Shown here one piece after another: positions 51,361 through 63,337 of a DNA stretch of 64,000 bases. The stretch's first letter is position 1. The number at the start of each line of letters is the position of its first letter. Source of the DNA: Embiotoca jacksoni (lineage: Eukaryota > Chordata > Actinopteri > Embiotocidae); contig JAKOON010000007.1 in assembly GCA_022577435.1 (NCBI GenBank), positions 22,910,263-22,974,262 on the forward strand, read 5' to 3'. The notes below the pieces were generated by a model that worked only from the letters and a program-made list of their open reading frames with translations, had not been told where the DNA came from and did no database searches. Position numbers and translations under genes: made by a program.

Positions 51361-53509
51361 TAAGGGAGGAATCTTGTGCTTTGATTAACCTGTGAAAGAC
51401 GAGTGGAGACAGACCTGACTGGGTGATGGTGATGCAGAGCAGATTACATCTTCTAGTCCAGAAAAGGCATTTTGTTGTTTCTCCCCCCAACAGCAGAAAG
51501 TAATCACAGTTTGCTTTGGAAGCAGCTGAAATGCAATAGCTACTCTAATGCAAATGTTTGAGCACAAAGCATTCAGCTGGAGAAAACACAATGTGCATTA
51601 ATATTTCAAAGGGAGACAGCAGAACATCATAAAGAACGGTGCATTGCGCACCACATCAAACTATTTAAAAGCTTCTTCCCCAATTATGTTATTTCTAGGT
51701 GGCTGGTCCACAGTTTGTCTGCTGCTGCAGTTTAGAGGTAATTAATCTAAATATGTACTTTTTTTTTTTTTTACTGTTGTACTGAACTGGACTCTGAGGG
51801 TTTTTAACAAACTCTTAATTGGGCCTCGAGGAGAGCAGAAAAAATACATCTTTGAAGCAACTACTTCGGCGCTCGTTTTCACAGCCAGACCTGTAAAATC
51901 ACACATTAACAATTCACTGGAGCTCATTAAGAAATCAAAAAGCCAAATCAATTTGTTTGTTTGAAGTAATATCCAAGTACATCTTACATGTGCAGTGCAG
52001 TACAATGCACAGGCTCGTAGCAGAATTTGATGTATTTGTATGGCACATATCAGATGTTTTAGTCGGGACAAACAAGAGGAGTAAAAGAAGGAGAGGATGA
52101 TGCACAATTAAAGTTGTTTACCACATCAGAATCCTGTGAGTTCATGGTGCATGTCTGATAAGTGGAACAGACTGTACAACTCTTTGAAATGACTTTTTAC
52201 AATTCATTAAATCCGTCTTCCTTTCAACCACTTTAAACCGACGGTGTGTCAGAGTCCAACGCTTGTCACAGCGTATTTTAATATGAGACCTTGTATGTTG
52301 CTGCCTGGTAGAGATGCGAAGGTCAAGCATTTTAAGCCCCGACCCACCCAACCTCTAATTAGAGCCAACCTGCCCGACCCAAATAAAAATGCTTTGAGCA
52401 TTGTACACCACCGGGTGTGTAAAGGTGATCCCTCCAAAAGAGAAGCACGTCCTCCTGGATGCATGTTTCTGTCGGTTATTTGGAACTCACTCCGAACACC
52501 TGAACACACCTGAGCGCTGGAACCGACGGTGAAGCATCACATGACTGATGCCTTCATTTTTTTTTTTTTTTTTTTTGGTATCCTTTGTTTTTCTGTGTTG
52601 TTGAAGAGTGATCTCAGGTGAACAAATGCATTCATCCCCGTTCTGTTCCAGATAAATGAAACCTCAGGAGGGAGCAGGTTCTCATATTTTGGTATCTGTA
52701 CAATCACATTATTCTGATGAAATAAGTTTGTGTTCGCAAGAAAAAACTGAAACACCTTCTAAAAGTCCGTTCACTCCTCCATTCTCTCTCCATCCGTTTT
52801 CAGACACAGAGGACACACCTGGTTTGGTCTGTCTGGGACACACATCACTCAGACAGATGTGTGCGTTGCTTAAACATCTCATGCGGTTTTTCTATTTTGC
52901 CACAGAGTGAGCGAGAGGCAGCGTCGTGAACAGCAGTGAGCTGGAATCTAATGATTCAAGTCACAAACATGTTCTTTCAAAACTTATTTTCCAGCTCGAG
53001 CCTTAATTAATGACCGTTGTGACCATAACATTCTCAACTCACTCCTCGCCTGTCTCATTATTTATGAAGTGTATCTTATTTAACTGCATGTCCTGCATAC
53101 TCTTAAATCCATCCAGAAATCGAAACTTGGATTGTTAATACTCTACCATCCTGCTGTCCTTGTTGGTTGAATGAAATACATACAGTTGCCCAGTTAGTGT
53201 TGAGTAGTTATTTTTGACAGCAGTGGCCCATATGTGTCATCGACAATGAATTTCATACTTAATTTATGTACAAGGAAATTCATTATGTTAAGTAAACCAT
53301 TTTAATTTGAAGGTGCAGGATGAATGTGAGTTTTATTTAAACAGTGACACTCCTTCCTGCAGGCAAAGATCAGCTCAACTGGTTGGTCTGAAAGCGACTC
53401 AATTTATGAATCTAGTTAAGATAAAGACTTACGACTAATAAAGTATATTAATGGATAGTTTTGCACTTAATATAGATATTGAGTGTTTTTTTTTAAACAG
53501 TTTCCATCC
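51361..53509. other. Unannotated DNA
   Basis: T-runs at 51758-51771 and 52557-52576. Nothing else was recognised. Confidence 0.4.
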
Positions 53510-54125
53510 GTATATTCATTCATTTTCTGCCACTTACATTCAGTCAGATCGTGTTAGCAGCAGGTTCAGGAAGCACCATGTTCCCGCTCCTCGTGGGGAT
53601 CCGGGGCCGTTCCCTGGGTAGATATCATCTTCCCAGCATGTTCTGGATCTCCCATCATTCAGACTCGTGTGGAAAGCCTTCAGAGGATAATAATGACCCG
53701 GATCAGATGGATAACCGACCTGGACGGGCTTCTCTGGAGGAGACGGAGCAGCGACTTCAGTCGGAGCTCCCTCTGGATCTCTGGGCGACATATTGTTACA
53801 CATCTCTGAAGGTTGACCAGACACCCAACAGAAGCTCATTTCAGCTGCTTGCATTCACAGTCTCGTTATTTGAATCCCAAACCAAGACACCAAATCACTT
53901 GACCTCCTTCACGGGGGGCAGCGACTTGCTCCCGACGGCAGGAACTGATGGTTTTCTAGCAGACAACCATGGCGCGAGGTCCCGAGGTGCTGACTCTCAA
54001 ACACCTGCTTCACACTTGCCTTCAAACCTAGTGTGTGCTGAAGGTTAGAAACCAATGAAGCCAACAGAGCTGCATCGTCTACAAAGAGCAGAAAGGTTCA
54101 ACTTCATCAGCATCCAAACTATCAC
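53510..54125 (-). pseudogene. Non-LTR retrotransposon RT 3'-end relic (third LINE family)
   Basis: On the minus strand, near 54085-54110, the sequence reads LFVDDAALLAS, the RT catalytic box of a fish LINE family whose usual form is LxADDVVLLAS. About 290 bp later (53800-53854) comes MQAAEMSFCWVSG, matching the IQAAEMSFLRRVAG motif near the C-terminus of the same family. Between and after them the match is recognisable only as scattered words (ESQHLGTSR..., a decayed EDDI/P-G-R-P block). The plus strand carries the corresponding CGAGGTGCTGACTCTCA and GATGAAGCCAACAGAGC-type words, as expected for an antisense copy. Many indels make it an old relic. Plus-strand open frame 53551-54048 is a shadow. 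Confidence 0.7.
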
Positions 54126-55365
54126 TGGGATCCAAATGGATTTTATTTAATTTGTCAAACATGATCAGGCTTGGTTGTTTTTCTTTATGTGACATTTCTT
54201 CCCAGTTCTTTGTTTTGAGCTGGACATCTAAACTAATATATTGTATCTATTGCAGTGAATGTTAAAGGAATCCGGATTCAGAGTAAGTTCCCTGGCTTGC
54301 TGTGTATCTAACAGGCCGCCTCTCTAATCTAACCTGCCTTTGGGGCCTTGCTGAAGAGTTATGGTGTTGCACGTGAAGGGAGATAGCAACTATAGGCCAT
54401 AGCAGATTAATAATTCTGATACAAGAAGTGATTTTTCCGTGTGTGCCATCCACCTCCCCTCAGTGGAAGATGCTCTGCGGAGGATGTAGAAGATGCGAGA
54501 GAGGATGCTGGAAACCTTCACGTGGGTTCCAGGGGAGATTTGTAGACTTTGGATTCAACCTTCCTGACAGAAGGAAACCAGACTGGAGATCCGACTATTC
54601 CACCTTGCAGCCCTTTAACCACTGATAGTATCTCCATATTATCAGCGAGGGCTAAAGAAAACATCTTTCATGTTTTAGAAAGCGGGGGAGCCGACCGGAA
54701 ATGAAAGAGTCTCGGCCTGGAAGACAAATAAAGAAAACGAGGGAGAAAAATCGACTACGGAGAGGGAAATCCACTCTTCATCTCCTGGAGCTTAACGGAG
54801 CACAGAGACAAATTCGGTTTCCTTTTATGCGCATGTGTGTGTGTGATTATAGCTGCAGGGCCGAGTGAAACTCAGCTCTCAATAAGAGAAGATCTTTTTC
54901 TTCTTCTTTTTTTTTTTGGCCCTGTCCAACTCTGTCTTCTTATAAATGTTGTCATCCTTCTTAGGGCAAAAGATTAAAAGGGAGCTTTTCAGCCAAGCAC
55001 TGGAGCTCATTTGTAATGTCATAGAAGAGAAGTGCCTGCAGCCTGACTGCACATTCACACAGTCAGAGAGAATGGGTGGAGGGGGGGGGCAGCTAGGAAG
55101 TATAAGAAGATGAAAATATGCTTGAAGAAACTCTCTCCTGCAGATTTAGTGGACACCACCCGCTGCCAGCAGTGAGTGTATCTTTACTGGGATTGTAACT
55201 GTTTTATGTAAATATAAGGTAAACTAAGAAATCAGACTCGAGAATCTCTTTATCAACCTCTCCTCTCTGTTCTTGACCTGAAACAGAGACTTCTACATTC
55301 ATAAAAATAAAATGAAATGTATGCATCCTTGTCAATTATTCAGACACATGAAGACACAATACATT
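54126..55365. other. Unannotated DNA
   Basis: T-run at 54907-54918 and (G)9 at 55081-55089. No gene was recognised. Confidence 0.4.
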
Positions 55366-55382
55366 AGTGTGTGAGTGTGTGA

Positions 55383-55453
<71 letters not shown>

Positions 55454-55495
55454 TGTGTGAGTGTGAGTGTAAGTGTGTGTGTGTGTGTGTGTGTG
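55366..55495. repeat. (TG)n microsatellite with GAG interruptions
   Basis: About 130 bp of TG repeat interrupted by GTGAGTG words at both sides. Confidence 0.97.
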
Positions 55496-56868
55496 AACTA
55501 AGTCCTGCCTGCGGGTACGTGTGATGGAGAGCAGCGTACTGGTCCTTTAGAGAGAACAAGGTAAACAATGTGTCAGTCAGCCGCTGCTCTCACTCTCATT
55601 AATACCTTATTACAGGTTTTCTTCACACACTCACCTGCTTTCATTCAAGGAGAAGTGGAAAGATCAACCCCAAAAAAATCTAAGTAAAAGCTGAATGTTC
55701 TCTAATTGGATGGACTTATTTTCACTGCGACCTGCTGTGATATCAGAAGAGGAACATGAACCATTAACCACGATAACACTTTCAAATCCCGTCAATGATC
55801 TCATTTCCATCCAGCTCTAAATTAAATGAATTTTACAGCCACAATTAATTGTCTGACCTCGGTGATTCCTCTCAGTCAGAGCAGTGAACCAAGACACCTC
55901 ACCACTTATAACATCAGGCATTTACAACATCTCTGTATCTTAATCATTGCTTCAGTTCATTATTTTTCCAACCAATTTTTCGCCGGTGACATCCAGGTAG
56001 TCGGGGAGGTGACGGACAGCACACGACTGTGACAGGCTGCTTCCAGTCATTGTTATTTTACAAAAAGAATAAAAAAACGTAACCCAGTGCTGTGAGCTGC
56101 ATTTACAAAAATGTAAAAACCTCCAGCAGATATTGGAGGGAAAATATGATTTTTCTTTCAGATACATTCAGCAGAATTTATCTGAACTTGCAACTTCTAA
56201 ATAACATGTCCTCATTATGCTGATAGTGGATGCAATCTTTAAAGTTTTAAAAAGTTTAATATTAATAATCCGTGGTATCCCTGAAAACAGATTTCCTGTT
56301 TCAAATTACAGGAGCATAAATATAGTTTGTAGAAGACAATACGTTCTCTAACAGAACGTCAGTGATCAGGGGTACAGAGTATTGTACTGATGACCGATGA
56401 CATCAGTCATCAGTTATTGGCTGTAATTCATAGAGCATCAATTCAGCAGTATCACACTCGGAGGTGTGCTTTAACGTGAGCAAGCATCTCAAGCCGGACC
56501 GCATCACTGTGGTGCCATTAAAGACGTTAAAACACCCTCCAGGGTAACATGTGATCATACAACAAGTTACCAACTACATACAATATATCATCTAAATGTT
56601 TTCATATTGTGGAGCAATTCACTCTCAAAATACAAAACATTTTGTTAGTGCGATATCCGTCTCCATGGCAACACATTGGGTACGACTAACAGCTGGAAAA
56701 CAATCAGTCCTGTCAGTAGACCCTTATGTAACGTATGCAATGTTTACAACTCCAGGAAGTAGTCTGACCCTTAGCAACCACCTAGCAACAGAGAGGATTT
56801 CTAGTCTCCAACTGAATAAATACAGAACATAGAAACACTAAACTGATCAGCTAGTTCAGTCTGGTTGG
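55496..56868. other. Unannotated DNA
   Basis: Nothing recognised. Open frames are under 80 codons. Confidence 0.4.
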
Positions 56869-57680
56869 AACAAAGATATCTGATGAACAAAGATATCTGA
56901 TGAACAAGGATATCTGATGAACAAAGATATCTGATGAACTAAGATATCTGATGAATTAAGATATCTGATGAATTAAGATATCTGATGAAACAAAGATATC
57001 TGATGAACAAAGATATCTGATGAACAAATATATCTGATGAACTAAGATATCTGATGAACTAATAGATCTGATAAACAAATATGACTGATGAACTAAGACA
57101 TCGAATGAACTGATATATCTGATAAACAAAGATATCTGATGAACTAAGATATCTGATAAACAAAGATATCTGATGAACTAAGACATCAAATGAACTAATA
57201 TATCTGATGAACAAAGATATCTGATGAACAAAAATATCTGATGGACAAAGATATCTGATGAACAAAGATATCTGATGAACAAAGATATCTGATGGACAAA
57301 GATATCTGATGAACAAAGATATCTGATGAACTAAGATATCTGATAATTAAAGATATCTGATGAACTAAGACATCGAATGAACTAATATATCTGATGAACA
57401 AAGATATCTGATGAACTAAGACATCGAATTAACTGATATATCTGATGAACAAAGATATCTGATGAACTAAGATATCTGATAATTAAAGATATCTGATGAA
57501 CTAAGATATCTGATAATTAAAGATATCTGATGAACTAATATATCTGATAAACTAAGACATCGAATGAACTAATATATCTGATGAACAAAGATATCTGATG
57601 AACTAAGACATCGAATGAACTAATATATCTGATGAACAAAGATATCTGATGAACAAAGATATCTGATGAACAAAGATATC
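56869..57680. repeat. 17-bp satellite-like array, about 48 units, with 51-bp higher-order blocks
   Basis: Basic unit C is AACAAAGATATCTGATG, centred on the palindrome GATATC. Variant A (AACTAAGACATCGAATG) occurs six times, with GACATC at 57097, 57182, 57369, 57420, 57556 and 57607. All spacings are multiples of 17, and two pairs are exactly 51 bp apart. Every A is directly followed by variant B (AACTAATATATCTGATG). The first 190 bp are mostly unit C and the rest is mixed. Long minus-strand frames (57059-57316 and 57195-57401) exist only because the unit lacks stops in those frames. Confidence 0.97.
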
Positions 57681-58672
57681 CATGGACTCATGTGTTTTTA
57701 ACATTTTAGCTCCGTGTCATGTGTTCAAACCAAACCGGTCCAGCTAGCCTCCTCTAGGATTGTAAGTGCGTGACTATCCGTGGTGTTACGGTACGGGTGC
57801 TTGGAGCGACCAAAAAGGACCAAAAGAGACCCGACTTCACCAAATGGGTCATTTAATAGACCTAGAACAAGTAGAAACTACATTATATGACATTTTATTC
57901 TAATTCTATTTTCCCATTGAGGAGGTGGAGTGATATTTCTAGTGATGAGCAGGGTGTGATGTCATGATGATTTGTTCCAGATGTTCAGTTGACCAATCAG
58001 ATCTCTGGATCGGAAGTACTTGTTGTATAATGTTCAATATTTCCTATGTGATGACTGTAAAAAGATAATCTATACAGCTGACTTACTGACCGACCAGTCC
58101 AAGAAGATAAGGAAGTGAACCTTTGAATGAGATTATTAGTTCCCATTCAAACACATTGTTTTTCCTAAACTTAATCAAATCTAAGACATTACTGATCATT
58201 TTCAAAGGTACTAGTTGTACCATGTACCATGCAGCAGGATAGATGCTGTACTATACTATAATATACCCTATAACTTTAATAAGAACAGGTTAGAGTCGTC
58301 ACACTACGTCTACCATAGCGATACAGCATTGCAGATGAACATGTGACCATGAAATTGTCACATGATCTCTCCTCTCTAAAATATCTTCAGAGGGTTCCCC
58401 TAAACTGTGTGTATTATAACCAGCCTGGAACGACCCACTCACTAAAACATATTGTGAGGCAATGCAAAACTTAGCGGAATAAAATGTAAGTGGTTCAGAA
58501 AACCATGATCCTTTAGGAGCTCTGTACTTTGCAGAAAATGTTTTTAAAATTAGATTTTTCAAAGGATTAGAGGAGAACTTTCGGAGCGTGAGCAGAGTGG
58601 AGTGACAGAAATCTAAAATAATCTAAAAAAGACTAAATTGCTGCTCTTTGCTTATATGTGCATGCCATTCAG
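57681..58672. other. Unannotated DNA, possible intron upstream of the terminal exon
   Basis: No earlier exon was recognised. The 87-codon minus-strand frame at 58299-58562 has no motif. The last 40 bp before 58673 carry a modest pyrimidine tract (CTGCTCTTTGC) ending in CCATTCAG. Confidence 0.35.
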
Positions 58673-58867
58673 GAACGGTCAATAATCAGTGAAGACCAGC
58701 TTGCATTTTGCCTGGCAGGGATGGACAGTTACCCCGATGAGATCAAGGTCCTCATCAGCAGCCAGGACTCTGATGATGATGATGACACCCTCCATGTCCC
58801 TTCAGAAAACCCTTCATCCAAACACAGTGACGCAACAGAGCTGCTCAGCACCGACTCCGGTCTTTAG
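58673..58867 (+). CDS. Candidate terminal coding exon of an unidentified gene (partial)
   Basis: After an acceptor-like CATGCCATTCAG the sequence reads in one frame for 64 codons to TAG at 58865. The predicted tail is acidic and serine-rich: ERSIISEDQLAFCLAGMD at its start, DSDDDDDTLH in the middle and ELLSTDSGL at the end. The third codon positions are G/C-rich, unlike neighbouring DNA. A 3' UTR-like stretch with AATAAA follows. The combination of acceptor, stop and polyadenylation signal is what a last exon would show. I do not recognise the protein and find no upstream exon, so the frame and gene identity are inference. An ATG at 58658 would allow a 69-codon frame, but lies in the presumed intron. 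It could still be a chance frame. Confidence 0.4.
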   Translation, partial: ERSIISEDQLAFCLAGMDSYPDEIKVLISSQDSDDDDDTLHVPSENPSSKHSDATELLSTDSGL

Positions 58868-59200
58868 ATCCCGCTTACGCCACCAGATTATCTGTCAAAG
58901 CATGAGAGTGATGATGAGCACGAGGGGCAGTCAAAGCGTTCAGAGGTGGCTGTGGTGGCTCGGAGCAGAGTGATGCACATGGAGCAGGAGGAGCACCAAC
59001 AACACAACTGTAGCTCCGTTCACGTCACGGTGCGGCGCTCCGTTCATGTAAAACAGTCTTTGATTGGCCGTCGTACATGATGTCAGCTCATCTCACAAGG
59101 ATGAACAGGGTGGACTTTCAAAATACTTCTGGAGTGCTGAAACCTTTCATTTGTAATGATTTGACTTGTTTGTAGGAATAAATGTAATAGCTGGACCAAC
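58868..59200 (+). other. Putative 3' UTR of the terminal exon
   Basis: About 330 bp from the stop codon to just past the AATAAA at 59177-59182. It is non-repetitive and has no open frame of note. The assignment depends on the exon call. Confidence 0.3.
59177..59182 (+). promoter_or_regulatory. AATAAA polyadenylation signal candidate
   Basis: Canonical hexamer about 310 bp after the TAG at 58865, followed within 20-40 bp by TG/T-containing sequence. It is only meaningful if the upstream exon is real. Confidence 0.35.
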
Positions 59201-59451
59201 TGAACTGAACTCATTTTGAACAGCTGCCATCAGTCGCATTGGTAGAATTGAACTGAGCTGTATATATTTGTGTTGAATTGATGTAACAGATGTATTGTAC
59301 TGTAGTCATTGAACTAAATTCACTTTAACTAAATGTACGTAGTAGACGAAGCTATTCCTGCTCTTACAGAGGGGACATTCATTTCAACAGATGGATAAAT
59401 ATTGGAGCCACTTTAAGTTTATGTCAGAACAAACCACACAGTGAATGATGT

Positions 59452-59588
59452 GGGGATTGTTGTATTGTTGGTTTCTCTGTTTAATGTTGTAATGTTCCAC
59501 TGTAAGGACTTTAATGTGTTAAGTGCCAAGACATAACCTGTGTTGTGATTTGGCGCTATATAAATACAACTGAATTGAATTGAATTGA
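59452..59588 (+). mobile_element. LINE 3'-end fragment (third copy)
   Basis: GGATTGTTGTATTGTTGG, GGACTTTAATGTGTTAAGTG and GTGTTGTGATTTGGCGCTAT, then a TGAATTGAATTGAATTGAA tail, match the last about 135 bp of the LINE copies at 3332-4515 and 42861-45410. It has no expanded repeats, so it shows the ancestral short state of the 8-bp block. Confidence 0.9.
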
Positions 59589-60849
59589 ACGTCGATGATA
59601 AATAAATAAATGTTCACCAAGTTTTAGAGCAACATTAATCTAACTCGCAGCTAAACATATGTATTTAGCCTGGTCACCTTCAAATGGATGTTTTTTCTGA
59701 CCTGAAGAACTTATCATGCTAAACAGAAACACATAATTAGACCTGTCAGTCATCAGCGAGAGCTTCCCAAACCACAAGCTGGAAGATTGAGACTTTGTTT
59801 GAGAGACAGTGGACTGTCCAACAAAGACATGTCTTCTCATCATGAGGTGATCTCACGTTATTCTCAGCCAGGTACGGAGCAGCTAGCTCGGTAGTTAACG
59901 GAGTGTAAATGATGGGCCACACTGACAACTAATGGACATTAAACAGGAGCTGGAGTCTCCCAGTTCAACTTTAACATGGCAGCTCCCTGCTTCAGTCTGA
60001 AGACAAGGTATCAGGCAGGTCTGTAAATAACAAGGAGTGTCCTACATCATCATAAACGTGCGCTCTATTCTCAAGCAGATACCAAATATTCCCCAAAAAT
60101 ACATCAGCCTCAGTGTTTTATGAAGTGATGCACAAGACATCTGTAATTTTTCTGACACATTCATAAAAATCACAAAATCTAAAATCTAAATCCACAAAAA
60201 AGATCCATGTTTGTTCCTGATTGAGACAAACATTTATATCAGTTATCAAAAGTGAAGAAGGTGTTTGAGGCTTTTTTCTTTCAGTTTAAATTCTTATAAA
60301 GATCTAAAGATGTGTTGGAAGAAGCTGATACTGTCAGAAACAAGGAATAAACTACATCATCTAAAAACAGAAAGGAGAGATCGAATGTTTGTGAAGGACT
60401 GAAACATTTGCAGCAAATGTCTCAGAATGCTGTTCCAAAATGGTGAAAATGAAAATGTCATAATGTCAAAACATACTAAATGAGAACGTGTCTTAATTAT
60501 TTGTGAATCCAGTTTACAGAACATAGTGACTTTTCCACGTAATGGTTAGTCGCTCACCTTTTAATTTCCGTTAACCACAGCTCTGTCACTGTTACACTCA
60601 AACTTCCACTTGTACTTTGTGTCAAAATCAAATGGACAGGTTGACATGCCATTTATAATTTGACCACATTAATTGCTGTGAACATGCCTCTGCACCACAC
60701 GATACACGTTTATAGTTTTTCTTCTATCACAACGAATCATATGACAATTCATTGATACTAATTCAGTAGCTTGCCATAAAATATATACTCCTGCTGACCG
60801 GAGGATGACTCTTTTTCCATTGTTAACTCAACTTCTTTGAGCACATATT
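59589..60849. other. Unannotated DNA
   Basis: Nothing recognised. Confidence 0.4.
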
Positions 60850-61005
60850 TTTCATAAAACAACAACATTTCTCAGTTTCAACATTTGATATGTTGTCTTT
60901 GGTCTATTTGCAATTAAATATGGGTTTATGTGATTTGTAAATCATTGCATTCATTTTTTATTTACATTTTACACAGTGTCCCAGCTTTTTTGGAAACAGG
61001 ATTAA
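60850..61005. mobile_element. Terminal fragment of a common fish repeat (probable DNA transposon)
   Basis: TTTCTCAGTTTCAACATTTG, ATATGTTGTCTTTGGTCTAT, ATATGGGTTTATGTGATTTG, AAATCATTGCATTC and ACAGTGTCCCAGCTTTTTTG in that order match a terminal segment I recall as abundant in fish genomes. No opposite end or coding part is visible here. The superfamily is not determined. Confidence 0.5.
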
Positions 61006-62391
61006 ATTACCATTTTAATTATTATAAAACCTTCTCAAAGGTGCAAACTACTGATACATGATTCTGAAGGCCACGTTATGGATTCAGCTGTTGGTCTCCA
61101 TGTTTTTAAGATGAGCCAGTATTTACTTTTTTATTGCACCAAATTGTTATGAAATATATTGCATGACATCACACGTTGAGGATTTAGCCTTTTTACATTT
61201 CTGATTTCAGATTTCAGGTCAGTTTTATTCAGTCGGTCAGCACTTTCATATTGTCTATCGCAGCTCGTAGATGTCACCATGTACAACATCTGTTGGCTAA
61301 AAATACTTATGTGCATACGAAGCATGAACATAATGAATAACACATTAGTGCTTAAACTTTGAGCCACAGTTTTACTTGACTTGTGCTGCAGCGCTCTTTT
61401 CTTCCTCGTACAGACGAGCTGAGTTCGCTCCTGTGTGAGTGTTTGCTGGAGTGTGTTCGTCAGGGAGGAGGGTCATGCTGGTTTCAGCGTATCCCTGGGG
61501 GGGATCCAGTCAAAGGGCCGGGCGGGCCGGGCGGGCCGGGCGAGCTGCAGCAGCATCAGCTTTAGCTCCCTACATCTAAATAATTCACTAAACATTATGC
61601 CATCTCTTTCACTTCAGTGACGTGAAGCGAGCAAAGAGAAAAAGTGAAAAGACTGCAGAGACACAGAGCAGAGATGAGATTCAGAGCTATCAGATTAGTA
61701 GTGCACAGGACTTTAATGTCTTTGAACATATTCATAACCAGATATCTTGTCCCTAACTGGACAGCCATCTCTGGGCAGCATATCTGAGGAGAACAGGGCC
61801 AAGCTAGGCTAAGAAGAAGAGAAGAAAACTTAGTGGAAAGATTTAACTAATCCCTCTTACAAGACCAAAAAACCAGAACATTGGTGATCAGAAATGAATA
61901 CCAGGGATGCAGGCCTCAGTTACACGCCTTGAAATGGTGGCCTTAATCTCTCCTAATATGGTCTAATGGTGCTCGCTGAGTGATTTGCTCTCTGGACTCG
62001 GGCCCTGCTGCTCAATGACAGACCGTGATGCACTGGAGAGGAGTTGACGACTAAAGTTAACTTAATTACTGAACTGTCCCTCTTACATAACCGAGCAGCT
62101 TCTTCTTCAATGAGAAACACTTTTCACTGTTACACACGGTTCTGTAGTTTAGTAGACAAAAGGATCCAGAACTCACAGGGAACAATTAAAATGCTGCATT
62201 TGATTTGAAGGAAGCAGACTCATCAGTAAATACAGCAGGGGAACAGACATCATTATCAATCCTGGAGTCACAACCTGACAGCAGCATGAAGGCAGAGAAC
62301 ATACCAAACAGGACGCCCTGTAATTGGTACTAGTTATAACACTTAACATCAAAGACATGGAGGCACAATCAAATCAGAGTTTTCTGTTTGG

Positions 62392-62395
<4 letters not shown>
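61006..62395. other. Unannotated DNA with a small GC-rich tandem
   Basis: GGGCCGGGCG repeats about three times at 61517-61546. The rest shows no feature. Confidence 0.4.
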
Positions 62396-62457
<62 letters not shown>

Positions 62458-62471
62458 CACACACACACTCT

Positions 62472-62565
<94 letters not shown>
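62396..62565. repeat. (CA)n microsatellite, about 170 bp, interrupted
   Basis: The longest CA array in the window, with CTCT and CAAACA interruptions. Open frames across it in both directions are artefacts. Confidence 0.98.
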
Positions 62566-62569
<4 letters not shown>

Positions 62570-63185
62570 CACGGGGCAGAGAAAGGCTGGAGAGAGGATG
62601 AGTTGTGAAGGAGGAACAATAAGAGAAACGAACTCTGTATGAAGTAACATTTTTAAAGAGAAGGAGAGCGTCTCCTTTAAATGATTCGTGGTGTTCCTCT
62701 TGGCCGTGTGGGAGCGGCGCTGTGAAGAATCAAAAAGAAACATGAACATTTGTCCTTGTCTGGACATCAGTTTGCATTAGAGCGAGCGGTTCCAGACGGG
62801 ACTCTGTTCCCATCCAACAAACACCCCATCTGAAGCACACGACACCTTCAGGTCAGTAGGTGAAGAAGGGATTCGTCAGAAAGTAAGACTGCAGTCAGGA
62901 TTCATCAAAAAGAAGGTGAGGGAGGTAAAACATGGTACTGATTGAACAGAGAATAAGATTGAGGGAAGATGGGCTGAATGTTGTGAGATAAGATAAGGAA
63001 GGGCTGAATCAAAGGGTTGAAGGGGGTCGGGAAATATAAAAGAGGGCAGATTAATGAGAGGAGGAATAATTTGTAGTAAATGAAGGAAGGAACCAATTTA
63101 ATATCAGGATGTAGTTTGTTTCCTGCATCCATCATCATCCTGAACAAGGTCACAGGGAGGAGCTGGAGAATGTCCCAGGTCACTT
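62566..63185. other. Unannotated DNA
   Basis: Purine-rich on the plus strand; no gene recognised. Confidence 0.4.
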
Positions 63186-63256
63186 CACGATGTCTCGGTA
63201 CTGTGGGAGGAGGAGGCCACGCAGGCGCAGGGACAACATGCAAACTCCATGTTGAG
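63186..63256 (-). mobile_element. SINE-like repeat fragment, minus strand
   Basis: The reverse complement reads ATGGAGTTTGCATGTTGTCC, CTGCGCCTGCGTGG, then TCCTCCCACAGT. This matches the body of the repeat at 7680-7890 with a deletion in the middle. Confidence 0.65.
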
Positions 63257-63289
63257 ATTAAAACCCAACACCGAAGCTCTGGACGCCTT

Positions 63290-63337
63290 CATCTGAAGAG
63301 ACATCTGAAGAGACATCTGAAGAGACATCTGAAGAGA
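63290..63337. repeat. 12-bp x4 tandem repeat
   Basis: CATCTGAAGAGA repeated four times with no changes. It is a multiple of three and open in one frame (HLKR repeats), but the surrounding frame has no coding support. Confidence 0.95.

Noticed and set aside
52244..52513. 89-codon plus and 86-codon minus frames at 52.25-52.5 kb
   Set aside because: Looked at as a possible exon. No acceptor/donor pair, no known domain and no bias distinguishing the strands.
57059..57401. Repetitive minus-strand proteins (FIRY/HQIS-type) in the 17-bp array
   Set aside because: The frame is open because the unit lacks stops. Indels, mixed variants and lack of any promoter or splice context argue against coding.
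56869..57680. CRISPR-like appearance of regularly spaced palindromic repeats
   Set aside because: There are no unique spacers between repeats and the setting is vertebrate. It is a head-to-tail tandem array.
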